A stretch of 64,000 bases of DNA from Denitromonas halophila. GTDB lineage: Bacteria > Pseudomonadota > Gammaproteobacteria > Burkholderiales > Rhodocyclaceae. Positions 10,119-19,957 of the stretch are shown in pieces. The stretch lies in contig NZ_VMNK01000006.1 of assembly GCF_007625155.1 (NCBI RefSeq), positions 62,001 through 126,000 on the forward strand, in the 5' to 3' direction. Under the pieces are notes generated by a model. It saw only the letters and a list, made by a program, of their open reading frames with translations. It had not been told where the DNA came from and did no database searches. Made by a program: the position numbers and the translations under genes. Position 1 is the stretch's first letter. Each line of letters begins with the position of its first letter.

Positions 10119-11750
10119 ATGTACCTCGACCACTACGGCCTGCGCGAAGCCCCCTTCCGCCTCACCCCGCTCACCGACTTCTTCTTCACCGGCGCCCAAC
10201 GCGGCGCGACGGTCGATGCCCTGGTCTATGCCGTGCTGCACGACGAAGGCATCGTCAAGGTCAGCGGCGAAGTCGGCGCAGGCAAGACCATGGTCTGCCG
10301 GGTGCTGATCGAACGCCTGCCGGACACTGTGGATACGGTCTACCTCGCCAACCCCAGCCTGGCCCCCGATGACCTGCTGATCGCCATTGCCGCCGAACTC
10401 GGCCTGTCGCTGGGTAGCGAGCGCTCGGGCGCGGTGCTCGGCGCCGTGCAAGAAGACCTGGTGCGCCGCCACGCCGACGGTCGGCGCGTGGTCGTGCTGA
10501 TCGACGAGGCCCACGCCATGCCGGCCGCCTCGCTCGAACAGATCCGCCTGCTGTCCAACCTGGAGACCGGCCGCCACAAACTGATGCAGCTGGTGCTGTT
10601 CGGCCAGCCCGAGCTCGACACCCTGCTCGACACCCGCGACATGCGCCCGCTCAAGGATCGCATCACTCATCATTTCCGGCTCAGCCCCCTGGCACCCGAC
10701 GAAGTCGCCGCCTACCTCGATTTTCGGATGCATGCCGCCGGCTACCGCGGCCCGGCCGTGTTCAGCCCCGCCGCGGCGCGCCAGATCGCCCGCATTGCCG
10801 CCGGCCTGACCCGCCGGGTGAACGTGCTGGCCGACAAATCCCTGCTCGCCGCCTTCAGCCAGAACCGCCATGTCATCGCCCCCAGCCATGTCACCGCGGC
10901 CGCCCATGACGCCGAGTACGCACCGCCAACGCAGCGCCGTGCCGTCTGGCCGCTGATCGTTGCCGCCGCCGCGGGCGCGATGGCCGCAGTCGTCATCCCC
11001 CGCTGGTTGAACGACACCCCGCTGAGCACACCGCCAACAACAAGCGTCGCGACCAGCGCGCCATCCGAGGTCGCACCACCGGTTGAAGCACCGGCCCCCG
11101 TGGTTATCGCCACGGCCCCCAGGGCACCCAACAAGCCGGCAGCCGTCGTCACGCCACCGACTGCCACGCCGCAGCGCACGCCCGCGGTGGCCGTCGCCCC
11201 GCAAGCGCCCGTGCCTGCCGACACCAGGGCGCACCCGGCCAACGAGCCGACCGTACGCGCCGCCACCCCGCCCCCAGTGGCAGCACCCGCAACATCAAAG
11301 GAAATCACTGCGCCACACGTCACTGAACCAACGGTCACCCTGGCCACGGTCACCGAGCGCTCAACGGCGGCCATGGTGACCGCCGCCCCGGCCCTAGCTA
11401 TCGAGCCTGCAAGCGCGTCTGCCGTGCCGGAATTCGGCCCGCTCGCCCAAGCCGCGCTGACGGACCAGGCGGCCTGGATGGCCAGCGCACCGGACACACA
11501 GTGGTTCATCCAGCTCCATACCAATACCAATCTGGACTACGGCGATCTGGAGCGGCAGCTCGAGGCCGCCCGCAACGCCCTGCCGTCAGAACAGATCCGT
11601 ATCTACAGCGCACACCTTGGCGACCGTCACCGTGTCGGCGTCATCATGGGCAGCTACGCCACCGAGCAAGAGGCCTTGGCGGCGATGCGGGCGCTGCCGG
11701 GGAGCTATCGCGACAACGCCTACATCCGCCAGGCACGGCGCCTGCGCTAA
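10119..11750 (+). CDS. mshM: MshM/ExeA-like AAA ATPase with C-terminal SPOR-like region
   Basis: The N-terminal part (MYLDHYGLREAPFRLTP...) is the ExeA/GspA-type AAA ATPase used to assemble secretins. Walker A is GEVGAGKTM and Walker B VVVLIDEAHAMP. A single membrane helix follows around residues 270-290 (LIVAAAAGAMAAVVIP), then a long Pro/Ala/Thr-rich linker and a C-terminal WFIQLHTNTNLD...VIMGSYATEQEA region like a peptidoglycan-binding SPOR domain. This suits a protein that couples ATP use to secretin placement through the cell wall. It lies 9 nt after the regulator. Confidence 0.88.
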   Translation: MYLDHYGLREAPFRLTPLTDFFFTGAQRGATVDALVYAVLHDEGIVKVSGEVGAGKTMVCRVLIERLPDTVDTVYLANPSLAPDDLLIAIAAELGLSLGSERSGAVLGAVQEDLVRRHADGRRVVVLIDEAHAMPAASLEQIRLLSNLETGRHKLMQLVLFGQPELDTLLDTRDMRPLKDRITHHFRLSPLAPDEVAAYLDFRMHAAGYRGPAVFSPAAARQIARIAAGLTRRVNVLADKSLLAAFSQNRHVIAPSHVTAAAHDAEYAPPTQRRAVWPLIVAAAAGAMAAVVIPRWLNDTPLSTPPTTSVATSAPSEVAPPVEAPAPVVIATAPRAPNKPAAVVTPPTATPQRTPAVAVAPQAPVPADTRAHPANEPTVRAATPPPVAAPATSKEITAPHVTEPTVTLATVTERSTAAMVTAAPALAIEPASASAVPEFGPLAQAALTDQAAWMASAPDTQWFIQLHTNTNLDYGDLERQLEAARNALPSEQIRIYSAHLGDRHRVGVIMGSYATEQEALAAMRALPGSYRDNAYIRQARRLR

Positions 11751-11839
11751 TGCCAAACGATTGTTTCATTGCCGCACGAAAGGATTGAAGTTCAAGCACA
11801 AACGTTTAACATGAGCGGGCTATCCACGACGGCACCTGA

Positions 11840-13510
11840 ATGAAAACACGCACCGCGCTGGCCCTGTTGCTGCCCACTCTGCTTGCCGCGTGCGCGCAGG
11901 CTCCCAAGCCGGCGACGCCGCGAGGCCATCTCAAGACCGAAGATGTCCAGGCCGCAGTCACCCCCATCGCCGCGCCGATTCCGGCCCCGGTCCAGCGCAG
12001 CTTTACGCTGCCCCCGCCCAAACCCGCCGTCAAAGCCGACACCTACTCGGTGGTGGTGCGCGATGTCGATGTGCGTGAATTGCTGTTCGCCCTGGCGCGC
12101 GACGCCAAGCTCAATGTCGACGTCCACGCGGGTCTGGCCGGCCGGGTCACACTCAACGCCATCAACCAGACGCTGCCGCAACTGCTCGAGCGCATCAGCC
12201 ATCAGGTCGACATGCGCTACGAGCAAAACGGCCCCAACCTGGTCGTCATGCCCGACACGCCCTTCCTGCGCGCCTACAAGATCGACTATGTGAACATCAG
12301 CCGCGCGGTCACCGGCACCGTTGCCACCAACACTCAGATCGCCACCCAGTCGGGCACGGCCGCAACGACTGCGCAGGGCGGCGGCAACATCTCGAGCATC
12401 CGGATCGAGAACACCTCGCTCAACCAGTTCTGGGTGTCGATCGAAAAGAACATCCAGGATCTGCTCAAGGAAACCGACAAGGTCCTCCCCGCCACGCCCG
12501 CCACCAAAGAAGGCGACACCCCGGGCGGTTTCCGCGAGGCCGCGTCGGTCATCATCAACCGCGAAACCGGCGTCATCAACGCCCGCGCCACGGCGCGCCA
12601 GCACGCCCGCGTGCGCGACTTCATCGACCGCGTGGCGGCCTCCGCCCGGCGTCAGGTCATGATCGAGGCGACCATCGTCGAGGTCTCACTCAACGATGGC
12701 TACCAGCAAGGCATCGACTGGTCACACCTGGGCGGCACCAACTTCGGCTTCCAGCGCCCCAGCCTGGGCAGCAACGTCGGCAGTTCGACCACACCGTTCT
12801 CGATCACCTATCTAAGCAACAACCTGTCGATCGATATCGACCTGCTTGAAGCCTTCGGCACGGTCAAGGTGCTGTCCAGCCCGCGGCTGTCGGTGCTCAA
12901 CAACCAAACCGCCATGCTCAAGGTCGTCGACGAATTCGTGTACTTCAATGTCAAGGCCGAGACCGTCTCCACCGCCAATGTCGACAGCCGCACCACCTTC
13001 ACCACCACGCCACAGTCGGTGTCGGTCGGGCTGGTGATGTCGATCACCCCGCAGGTGTCCGACACCGGCGAGATCACGCTCAATGTGCGCCCGACCATCT
13101 CCAGCATCTCTGACCTCAAAGAAGACCCCAACCCCAATCTGGCCGCGGCCAACATCAAGAACCTGGTGCCACAGATCCGCACCCGCGAAATCGAATCCGT
13201 GCTGCGCCTGCGCAGCGGCCAGGTCGCGGTGCTGGGCGGCCTCATGGAAGACCGCATCGACTACAAAACCGGTCGCGTCCCGCTGGTCGGCTCGGTGCCC
13301 CTGTTCGGCGAAGTATTCACCTCGCGCGACAACGCCACCCAAAAAACCGAACTCGTGATCTTCCTGCGCCCGATCATGGTCGGCGACGGTCCGCTCCCCG
13401 CCAATCTGGCTGAACACCTGCCCGACGCCACTTTCTTCGCCCGCAACCCCGTGCCTGGCAACCGCAATTTCGACAGCGAACCCAGCGCGCCGCTGCCGCT
13501 GCGTCCATGA
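11840..13510 (+). CDS. mshL: MSHA-type pilus secretin
   Basis: Outer-membrane secretin channel through which the pilus is extruded. The N-terminus is a lipoprotein signal (LLPTLLAACAQ). N-domain sequence and a secretin_N region follow. The C-terminal secretin domain contains VLSSPRLSVLNNQTAM and the terminal VPLVGSVPLFGEVF motif before the LVIFLRPIMV strand. At 556 residues it has MshL rather than PilQ size. An 89-nt gap separates it from mshM. Its stop overlaps mshN (ATGA). Confidence 0.93.
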   Translation: MKTRTALALLLPTLLAACAQAPKPATPRGHLKTEDVQAAVTPIAAPIPAPVQRSFTLPPPKPAVKADTYSVVVRDVDVRELLFALARDAKLNVDVHAGLAGRVTLNAINQTLPQLLERISHQVDMRYEQNGPNLVVMPDTPFLRAYKIDYVNISRAVTGTVATNTQIATQSGTAATTAQGGGNISSIRIENTSLNQFWVSIEKNIQDLLKETDKVLPATPATKEGDTPGGFREAASVIINRETGVINARATARQHARVRDFIDRVAASARRQVMIEATIVEVSLNDGYQQGIDWSHLGGTNFGFQRPSLGSNVGSSTTPFSITYLSNNLSIDIDLLEAFGTVKVLSSPRLSVLNNQTAMLKVVDEFVYFNVKAETVSTANVDSRTTFTTTPQSVSVGLVMSITPQVSDTGEITLNVRPTISSISDLKEDPNPNLAAANIKNLVPQIRTREIESVLRLRSGQVAVLGGLMEDRIDYKTGRVPLVGSVPLFGEVFTSRDNATQKTELVIFLRPIMVGDGPLPANLAEHLPDATFFARNPVPGNRNFDSEPSAPLPLRP

Positions 13511-14619
13511 GCCTGCTGATCGACGCCCTGCGCAAGGCAGAACAAGACCGCACCCAGGCGCGCGACACCGACGCGCAAGCGACGATCGACGAACTCAGCC
13601 TCGAACCCATCGCGCCGATTGCCCTGCCCGAGCCCGCCGCGGCCGACGCGCAAGCCAACACCGATCGCGCCGCAGCCGCCAATCTCTTTGCCGTCAAACA
13701 GACGAGCGGCGAGCACACCCACCTGCGCTGGATCGGCGGCATCGGTCTGCTCGCGGCGCTCGGCATCGTGGCCTATGTGTGGTGGCAATGGCCCAGCCCC
13801 CGGCCTGCGCCCGCCCCGATGGCCGCCCGAACGCCGCCGCCGACGGCACACGCCATTGCGCCGACACCTCCGCCGGCCGCGGCCGCGCCGCTGCCGGCGC
13901 CGCCTGTCGCGACGGTCGCCGCCGCCCCCGCGCCCATTCGCCAGCCGCAGCGTGGCGCCCTGGGGGCCGCTGCCACGCCGCCCCAGGCCGCCGCGCCGGA
14001 TAGCGCCACCACGCCACAGTTTCGTCGCACCCAGGCGGCCGCCCCGGCCGTCCCCGCGGGCCTGTCCAGCGCTTACGAGGCCTACGCTGCGGGCGATCTG
14101 GCCACGGCACACCGGCGCTATCAGCAGTATCTGAAACAAGACCCCAACAGCACCGACGCCCTCAACGGGCTGGGCGCCATCGCCCTGCACCAAGGCGACA
14201 ACGACCGGGCAGCGCAATGGTTCCGGCGCGCGCTGGCGGCCAACCCCAACAACGCCCATGCCGTCGCCGGCCTGAGCGCGGCGGGGCAACGCCCGGCCGA
14301 AGACCGCGAAGCCAGCCTGCGCCAGGCGCTGGCCAAGCAGCCCGAATCGGGCAGCGCCGCGTTTTCGCTGGGCAATGTGCTGGCCGAACAAGGCCGCTGG
14401 GCCGAGGCACAGCAAGCCTATTTTCAAGCCCACACGCTAAACCCCGACAGCCCGGACTACCTGTTCAATCTCGCGGTCAGCCTCGATCAGCTCGGCGAAC
14501 GCCGGCTGGCGCGGGACTACTACAGCCGCGCACTCGACGCCGCACAGGACCGTCCCACGGTATTCGACCCGGCGCCCGTGCGTGCGCGCCGCGATGCCCT
14601 TGCCGAGGCGCTGCAATGA
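13507..14619 (+). CDS. mshN: MshN-like TPR protein
   Basis: A 370-residue bitopic protein with a cytoplasmic N-terminus (MSLLIDALRKAEQDR), a membrane helix near residues 77-97 (IGGIGLLAALGIVAYVWWQW) and a Pro/Ala-rich linker. At least three to four tetratricopeptide repeats follow (e.g. LNGLGAIALHQGDNDRAAQW, FSLGNVLAEQGRWAEAQQAY). The N-terminal motif and TPR layout match MshN of MSHA loci, a periplasmic assembly scaffold. Position between mshL and mshE agrees. Confidence 0.8.
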   Translation: MSLLIDALRKAEQDRTQARDTDAQATIDELSLEPIAPIALPEPAAADAQANTDRAAAANLFAVKQTSGEHTHLRWIGGIGLLAALGIVAYVWWQWPSPRPAPAPMAARTPPPTAHAIAPTPPPAAAAPLPAPPVATVAAAPAPIRQPQRGALGAAATPPQAAAPDSATTPQFRRTQAAAPAVPAGLSSAYEAYAAGDLATAHRRYQQYLKQDPNSTDALNGLGAIALHQGDNDRAAQWFRRALAANPNNAHAVAGLSAAGQRPAEDREASLRQALAKQPESGSAAFSLGNVLAEQGRWAEAQQAYFQAHTLNPDSPDYLFNLAVSLDQLGERRLARDYYSRALDAAQDRPTVFDPAPVRARRDALAEALQ

Positions 14620-16328
14620 ACGCCCCGCAAGCACAGGGCCACGCGCCGCTGGGCCAGACCCTGATCGCCACCGGGCTGATCAGCGAAGACCAGCTGCGCA
14701 TTGCCTTGCAGGAACAAAGCCGCGTCGACCACCCGCTCGGGCGCTTGCTGATCGAATTGGGTTTTGTCTCCGAAGCCGCCCTGCGCGACGCCCTCTCCGA
14801 GAGTCTGGGCAAGCAAAGTGTCGATCTGGCCAACACCATCGCCGACCCCGACGCGCTGGCCCTCGTGCCGCAAGAGCTGGCCAAGCGCCATCGCCTGCTG
14901 CCGCTGCATTTCAATGCCGCTGAAAACCGCCTGACCGTCGCCATCGGCGACATCAACGACGTGGTCGCGCTGGACATCCTGCGCGGTCTGCTGGCGGAAG
15001 ACATCATCATCGACACGCTGCTGGCCGGCGATTCGGAGATCTCCCGCGCAATCGACCAGTACTACGGCCACCAGCTGTCGATCGACGGCATCCTGCATGA
15101 GATCGAAACCGGCGAGATCGACGTCCGCTCACTGTCGGCCACCACCGACGAGTACAGCCAGCCGGTAGTTCGGCTGATCGACGCGCTGCTGGCCAACGCG
15201 GTCAAGCGCGACGCCTCGGACATCCACTTCGAACCTGAAGCCGCCTTTTTGCGCATCCGCTACCGTATCGACGGCCTGTTGCGCCAGGTACGCTCGCTGC
15301 ACAAGTCCTACTGGGCGGCCATGGCGGTGCGGGTCAAGGTGATGGCCGGACTCAATATTGCCGAAACGCGGGCGCCGCAAGACGGTCGCATCTCGCTCAA
15401 CATCAGCGGCCGTCCGGTGGATTTTCGCGTCTCGGTGCAACCCACCATCCATGGCGAAAACATCGTTCTGCGCGTGCTCGACCGCCACAAAGGCATTGTC
15501 CCGCTCGATGGCCTCGGCCTGTCTGATGCGCAGCTCGACCTGCTCAAGCTGATGATCGCCCGCCCCGAGGGGCTGATCCTGGTCACCGGCCCCACCGGTA
15601 GCGGCAAAACCACCACGCTGTATTCGATCCTCAGCCATATCAACGCCGAGGGGGTCAACATCATGACCCTCGAAGACCCGGTCGAATACCCGATGGGAAT
15701 GATTCGTCAGACCTCGGTATCCGAGGCAGTCAAACTCGATTTTGCCGACGGCATCCGCGCCATGCTGCGCCAGGACCCGGATATCATCCTGGTCGGCGAA
15801 ATCCGCGATACCGACACCGCGAAAATGGCCTTCCGCGCCGCCATGACCGGCCATCAGGTGTATTCCACCCTGCACACCAACTCGGCCATCGGCGCAGTGG
15901 CCCGCCTGATGGATGTGGGCATCTCGCCCGAGCTGCTGGCCGGCAACATCATCGGCATCGTGGCGCAGCGGCTAGTCCGCAAACTGTGCCCCCACTGCCG
16001 CGAAGCCTATGCGCCCGAGGCATGGGAAAACCGCCTCATCAACCATACGCAGGAGCGCGGCCTGCCCACGCTCTATCGCGCCAAGGGCTGTGCCCGCTGC
16101 GAGTTCCAGGGCTACCGCGGGCGCACCGCCATCATGGAGCTGGTGCGCATGGACAGCGACATGGACGATCTGGTCGCCCGCCGCGCCAGCATCCGGGAAA
16201 TCCGCAACGCGGCGCGCGCCAAGGGCTTTCGCGCGCTGGCCGAAGACGGTATCCGCCGGGTACTCGACGGCGTCACCTCCCTCGATGAACTTGCCCGCGT
16301 GGTCGATCTGACCGAGCGGATGGTCTGA
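14616..16328 (+). CDS. mshE: Pilus assembly ATPase MshE (GspE/PilB family)
   Basis: Hexameric ATPase that drives pilin polymerisation at the inner membrane. A GspE N-terminal domain (about residues 10-160) precedes the motor domain. The motor has Walker A GPTGSGKTTT, an Asp box, Walker B region DIILVGEIRD and a His box. A tetracysteine zinc site (CPHC...CARC) is present. In Vibrio, MshE binds c-di-GMP through its N-terminal region. The equivalent motif was not verified here. ATG 14616 overlaps the mshN stop, so the much longer open frame upstream is not used. Confidence 0.95.
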   Translation: MNAPQAQGHAPLGQTLIATGLISEDQLRIALQEQSRVDHPLGRLLIELGFVSEAALRDALSESLGKQSVDLANTIADPDALALVPQELAKRHRLLPLHFNAAENRLTVAIGDINDVVALDILRGLLAEDIIIDTLLAGDSEISRAIDQYYGHQLSIDGILHEIETGEIDVRSLSATTDEYSQPVVRLIDALLANAVKRDASDIHFEPEAAFLRIRYRIDGLLRQVRSLHKSYWAAMAVRVKVMAGLNIAETRAPQDGRISLNISGRPVDFRVSVQPTIHGENIVLRVLDRHKGIVPLDGLGLSDAQLDLLKLMIARPEGLILVTGPTGSGKTTTLYSILSHINAEGVNIMTLEDPVEYPMGMIRQTSVSEAVKLDFADGIRAMLRQDPDIILVGEIRDTDTAKMAFRAAMTGHQVYSTLHTNSAIGAVARLMDVGISPELLAGNIIGIVAQRLVRKLCPHCREAYAPEAWENRLINHTQERGLPTLYRAKGCARCEFQGYRGRTAIMELVRMDSDMDDLVARRASIREIRNAARAKGFRALAEDGIRRVLDGVTSLDELARVVDLTERMV

Positions 16329-16341
16329 GCGGGCGGGGCCG

Positions 16342-17544
16342 ATGGTGATGTTCGCCTATAAAGCGATCACCCCCGACGGGCGCCATGTGCGCGGCGAAAT
16401 GGACGCGGCGAATCTGGTCGATCTGGAGATGCGCCTCAAGCGCATGGATCTGGATTTCATCAATGGCAACACGCTCAAGGGCGCACGCGCCTGGCACAAC
16501 GCCCCCATCCCGCGCCGCGAACTGATCAATTTCTGCTTCCACCTCGAACAGCTGACCCGCGCCGGCGTACCGATTCTCGAAGGCCTGGCCGACCTGCGTG
16601 ACTCAACCGAACACGCCCGCTTCCGCGAGGTCGTCGCCGGTCTGGTCGAAAGCATCGAGGGCGGCCGCAACCTGTCCGACGCCGCCGAAGACTACCCGCA
16701 CGTGTTCGACACCGTGTTCTGCGCCCTGCTGCGCGCCGGCGAAACCTCGGGGCAACTGCCTCGCGTGCTGCGCGAAATCATGGAAAGCATCAAGCGCGAG
16801 GACGAACTCGCCGCCTTTGGCCGACGTGTGGTGATCTACCCCATCATCGTGTCCACCATCATCCTCGCCGCACTGGCCGTCGCGCTCTTGTTCCTGGTGC
16901 CGCAACTGGGCAGCCTGTTCCGCCTTGCCGGCCAGACGCTGCCGCTGCAGACCCGCTTGCTGATCGGCGCCTCCGAGCTGCTCGCCGACTGGTGGTGGCT
17001 GCTGCTGCTCGTCGTAGCCGCCACGGCCACCGGCCTGCGGCTCGCCATTCAGCGCAGTCCGTCAGCAAAGCGCAGCTGGGACGGGCTGATGCTCGCCCTG
17101 CCGCTGATTGGCCCCATCCGCAGCAAGATCATCCTGGCCCGCTTCGCCGGCCTGTTCTCCATGATGTACGGTGCCGGCATTCCCATCGTCAACGCGCTCA
17201 AATCGGCCGAAACCGTGGCCGGCAACACCCTGGTCGCCGACGCGCTGAGCCGTGTGCGCGATCGCATCGCCGAAGGCCATAGCGTGTCCAGCGCCTTCGC
17301 CGCCACGCCGCTGTTTCCGCCGCTGGTGGTGCGCATGCTGCGGGTCGGCGAAAACACCGGCGCGCTCGACACGGCGCTGGCCAACGTCAATTATTTCTAC
17401 GACCGCGACGTCCGCGAAGCGGTCGACCGCCTGCAAGCGATCATCGAACCCTTGCTGATGGTCGTGCTCGGTGCGATCCTGCTGGGCATCATGATGGCCG
17501 TGCTGGGCCCGGTCTACGACATCATCACCCAGCTCCCCCTATAG
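16342..17544 (+). CDS. mshG: Pilus assembly platform protein MshG (GspF/PilC family)
   Basis: Polytopic inner-membrane platform of the pilus machine, 400 residues with two T2SF domains. The N-terminus MVMFAYKAITPDGR is typical. The hallmark FCFHLEQLTRAGVPILEGL lies in the first domain and FAGLFSMMYGAGIPIVNALK in the second. Three membrane helices are visible, the last near the C-terminus (VVLGAILLGIMMAVLGPVYD). Start is ATG 16342; ATG 16348 is also possible. Confidence 0.93.
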   Translation: MVMFAYKAITPDGRHVRGEMDAANLVDLEMRLKRMDLDFINGNTLKGARAWHNAPIPRRELINFCFHLEQLTRAGVPILEGLADLRDSTEHARFREVVAGLVESIEGGRNLSDAAEDYPHVFDTVFCALLRAGETSGQLPRVLREIMESIKREDELAAFGRRVVIYPIIVSTIILAALAVALLFLVPQLGSLFRLAGQTLPLQTRLLIGASELLADWWWLLLLVVAATATGLRLAIQRSPSAKRSWDGLMLALPLIGPIRSKIILARFAGLFSMMYGAGIPIVNALKSAETVAGNTLVADALSRVRDRIAEGHSVSSAFAATPLFPPLVVRMLRVGENTGALDTALANVNYFYDRDVREAVDRLQAIIEPLLMVVLGAILLGIMMAVLGPVYDIITQLPL

Positions 17545-17547
17545 CCC

Positions 17548-19038
17548 ATGCCTGTTCGCCACCTGCTCTATCTCGACGCCAACGCCCTGCACAGCTTCCG
17601 CTGGCAGCACGGCAGTGTGGTGCCGACCGGCCGCTACACCGCCGACGACGAGGGCATCAAGGCCTTTGCCGAGGCCGTGCGACGCGCCGGCTCGGGGCTG
17701 TATACCTTGCTGGTCGACGTGGTCGAAGAAGGGTTTCACGCTGACACCCTGCCCAGCGTGCGCGGGCCCGATCGCACCGCCATGCTCGAGCGCAAGCGGA
17801 GCCAGGCCTTCTTTGGCACCCCGTTCAGCGGCGCGCTTTCCCGCGGCATCGATCGCAACGGGCGGCGACGCGACGAGCGCTTCCTATTCGTTGCGCTGAC
17901 CCGGCCGGCCGTCGTCGAGCCCTGGCTGCAGGTGCTGCGCGTGGTCAACGCGCCACTGACCGGCATCCATTCGGTCGCGCTGGTCATCGACAGCCTCATC
18001 CAGCGCCTGGCCGCCCCGGCCGAGCGCTGCCTGCTGGTCACCTACGCCCCCGGCGGCATGCGCCAGACCTTCGTTGACCAAGGCCATCTACGCTTCAGCC
18101 GGCTCGCTCCCAACCTGAATGCCATCACACCCGACACCGCGGCGCGCTGTGCAGGCGAGATCCTCAAGACCCACTCTTACCTGATCAGCCAGCGCATGCT
18201 GCCGCGCAACGGCCAGCTCCCGGTGTATATCCTCAGCGACGCGGCCGACCACGCCCACCTGGCGCCGATTCTGAACACCTCCGACGAGCGCATCTATCAC
18301 CGCGCCGACATCGCCGAACTGAGCCGCAAGATCGGCCTGAACGCGCCCGTCAGCGGCAGCGACGCAACCCCCTTGATGCTGCACTGGATCGCCCGCGAGA
18401 GCGGTTTGCTGCAACTGGCGCCCGCCAACGAGCGGCGCTTCTTCCGCGTGTGGCAGGCCCGCCAGGCCATCGTCGGCGCAGGCGTGGCGCTGTTTGCGGC
18501 GGCCCTGCTGTTTGCCGGCAAGCTCTGGTTCGACACCGAATCGATCAAGGCAAGCACCGAGCAACTGCGCAGCGACGCGGCATCCACACAGCACAACCTC
18601 AGCCAGCTTCAGGCCGCCCTGCCCACGCTGCCGGCGCCGCTTGACGATCTGCGCGACGCCTTCCACGCCCTCGATGCGTTTCAAGCCGGCAAGGCCTCGC
18701 CGCGACCCTGGCTGAATCATCTGTCGGCAGCGCTGGACGCCACGCCGGAGCTCGCACTGCAAAGCATCCAGTGGCAATCGGATGCAGGCGACACGCCATC
18801 GAAGGGCACCGCCAAACTGAGTCTGCCCCCGCAAATGGCGGTCGACCGGCGCGTCATGGTCGACACCGCCGAGCAGTTTCTGGCTGACCTCGCCCGTCGG
18901 CCGGGCATGGCGGCGCGTGTCACGCGCATGCCGGTCGAGCTGCAATCCGATCGCGCCTTCCGCAGCAGCACCGACCCGGCCGGACAGCCGCAAGCCCCCA
19001 CGCTTGAAGTGAGCTTTGCGCTGGGAGCCGGCCAATGA
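17548..19038 (+). CDS. mshI: MshI-like pilus biogenesis protein (PilM/PilN-type fusion candidate)
   Basis: 496 residues without a strong single motif. The first ~300 residues are soluble and could be an actin-like PilM/GspL cytoplasmic domain. One membrane helix (AIVGAGVALFAAALLFAGKLW) follows near residues 310-330. A coiled-coil-like stretch and a PilN/GspL-like periplasmic part complete it. This layout, and its place after mshG and before PilO- and PilP-like genes, indicates the inner-membrane alignment subcomplex. The symbol is given by position and is not certain. Confidence 0.68.
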   Translation: MPVRHLLYLDANALHSFRWQHGSVVPTGRYTADDEGIKAFAEAVRRAGSGLYTLLVDVVEEGFHADTLPSVRGPDRTAMLERKRSQAFFGTPFSGALSRGIDRNGRRRDERFLFVALTRPAVVEPWLQVLRVVNAPLTGIHSVALVIDSLIQRLAAPAERCLLVTYAPGGMRQTFVDQGHLRFSRLAPNLNAITPDTAARCAGEILKTHSYLISQRMLPRNGQLPVYILSDAADHAHLAPILNTSDERIYHRADIAELSRKIGLNAPVSGSDATPLMLHWIARESGLLQLAPANERRFFRVWQARQAIVGAGVALFAAALLFAGKLWFDTESIKASTEQLRSDAASTQHNLSQLQAALPTLPAPLDDLRDAFHALDAFQAGKASPRPWLNHLSAALDATPELALQSIQWQSDAGDTPSKGTAKLSLPPQMAVDRRVMVDTAEQFLADLARRPGMAARVTRMPVELQSDRAFRSSTDPAGQPQAPTLEVSFALGAGQ

Positions 19039-19610
19039 TCCGCGGGCAGGACATGCGTCTGCTGCGCTGGCCACTGCTGCTGGCCAGCGCCCTCATCGCG
19101 CTCGGCGGCGCGGCGGTGTGGTACGCCCAGTCTGAATCGCGGCTCGCCACGCGGGCACACGAGCTCGCCGAGCAGCGGCACAGTCTCGCCAATCGCCAGC
19201 TCCTGCAAGCGCGCACTGATGAGCACAGCGTGCGCGACACCCTGGCCCGCTACGAGACACTGGCCCGGCGCGGTCTGATCGGGCCCGAGCACCGGCTCGA
19301 CTGGGTGGAGATGCTCGACGCCACGCGCCGCCAGCTGGGCATCGACGTCATCAGCTACGAGATCCTGCCCCAGCGCAAACTCGACAAGGACGCCCATGGC
19401 GCGCTGCTCTGGATGGAAAGCCGCATGCGCCTGACGCTGCGGGTCCGCCATACCGACGTGCTGCTCGGCATGCTCGATCAACTGCGCCGCGTCGACACCG
19501 CGCTGGTGTTGCCCTTGAGCTGCGATCTCAGTCGCCGCGCCGACAGTACCGATCTGGACGGCGCGTGCGAGCTGCGCTGGCTCACGCTGTTGCCGAAGGC
19601 GCCCGCATGA
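19035..19610 (+). CDS. mshJ: PilO/MshJ-like inner-membrane alignment protein
   Basis: 191 residues with one N-terminal membrane helix (WPLLLASALIALGGAAVWYA), a heptad-rich region (HELAEQRHSLANRQLLQ) and a small alpha/beta periplasmic domain. This is the architecture of PilO/GspM/MshJ, which bridges the platform to the secretin. It overlaps the preceding gene by 4 nt. No enzyme motif. Assignment is by architecture and order. Confidence 0.68.
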   Translation: MIRGQDMRLLRWPLLLASALIALGGAAVWYAQSESRLATRAHELAEQRHSLANRQLLQARTDEHSVRDTLARYETLARRGLIGPEHRLDWVEMLDATRRQLGIDVISYEILPQRKLDKDAHGALLWMESRMRLTLRVRHTDVLLGMLDQLRRVDTALVLPLSCDLSRRADSTDLDGACELRWLTLLPKAPA

Positions 19611-19957
19611 GCGCCCGCCGCATACCACTGCTCGCGCTGGCTTTGGCGCTGATGGCGGCCGGCAGTGCGCAGGCCGACACGCCGTTGGGCCGGCTGTTCT
19701 TCACCCCGGCAGAACGCAGCGCCATGGATCGGCACGAAGTCCCGAGCGCGCAGATTCCGCCGGCACAGGTCAACGGCATCGTCCGCCGCAATGACGGCCG
19801 GGCAACGGTATGGGTCAATGGCGAAGCACGTCAGGACATCCCCGCCAGCAACCATCAAGCCCGGGTCATCGACCCGCGTGGTGTGCCCGTGTGGCGAAAG
19901 GTGGGCGAGCCCCTCGACGACGCGCCGCCGGCCATGCATATCAAGCGGCACCGGTGA
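19607..19957 (+). CDS. mshK: PilP/MshK-like periplasmic protein
   Basis: A 116-residue exported protein with signal peptide MSARRIPLLALALALMAAGSAQA. The short beta-rich core contains VNGIVRRNDGRATVWVNGE, a pattern shared with PilP/GspC-like homology regions and MshK. It probably contacts the secretin N-domains. ATG 19607 overlaps the previous stop (ATGA), and its own TGA overlaps the next ATG. The very small size makes the assignment moderate. Confidence 0.65.
   Translation: MSARRIPLLALALALMAAGSAQADTPLGRLFFTPAERSAMDRHEVPSAQIPPAQVNGIVRRNDGRATVWVNGEARQDIPASNHQARVIDPRGVPVWRKVGEPLDDAPPAMHIKRHR

Noticed and set aside
11751-11839. Separate promoter between mshM and mshL
   Set aside because: TTGAAG and TTTAAC occur at plausible distance but are too degenerate, and no -24/-12 element is present. 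The gap is more likely read through.
14217-14615. 133-codon N-terminal extension of mshE
   Set aside because: It runs through mshN in another frame. ATG 14616 gives a normal-length GspE-family protein and an ATGA overlap.
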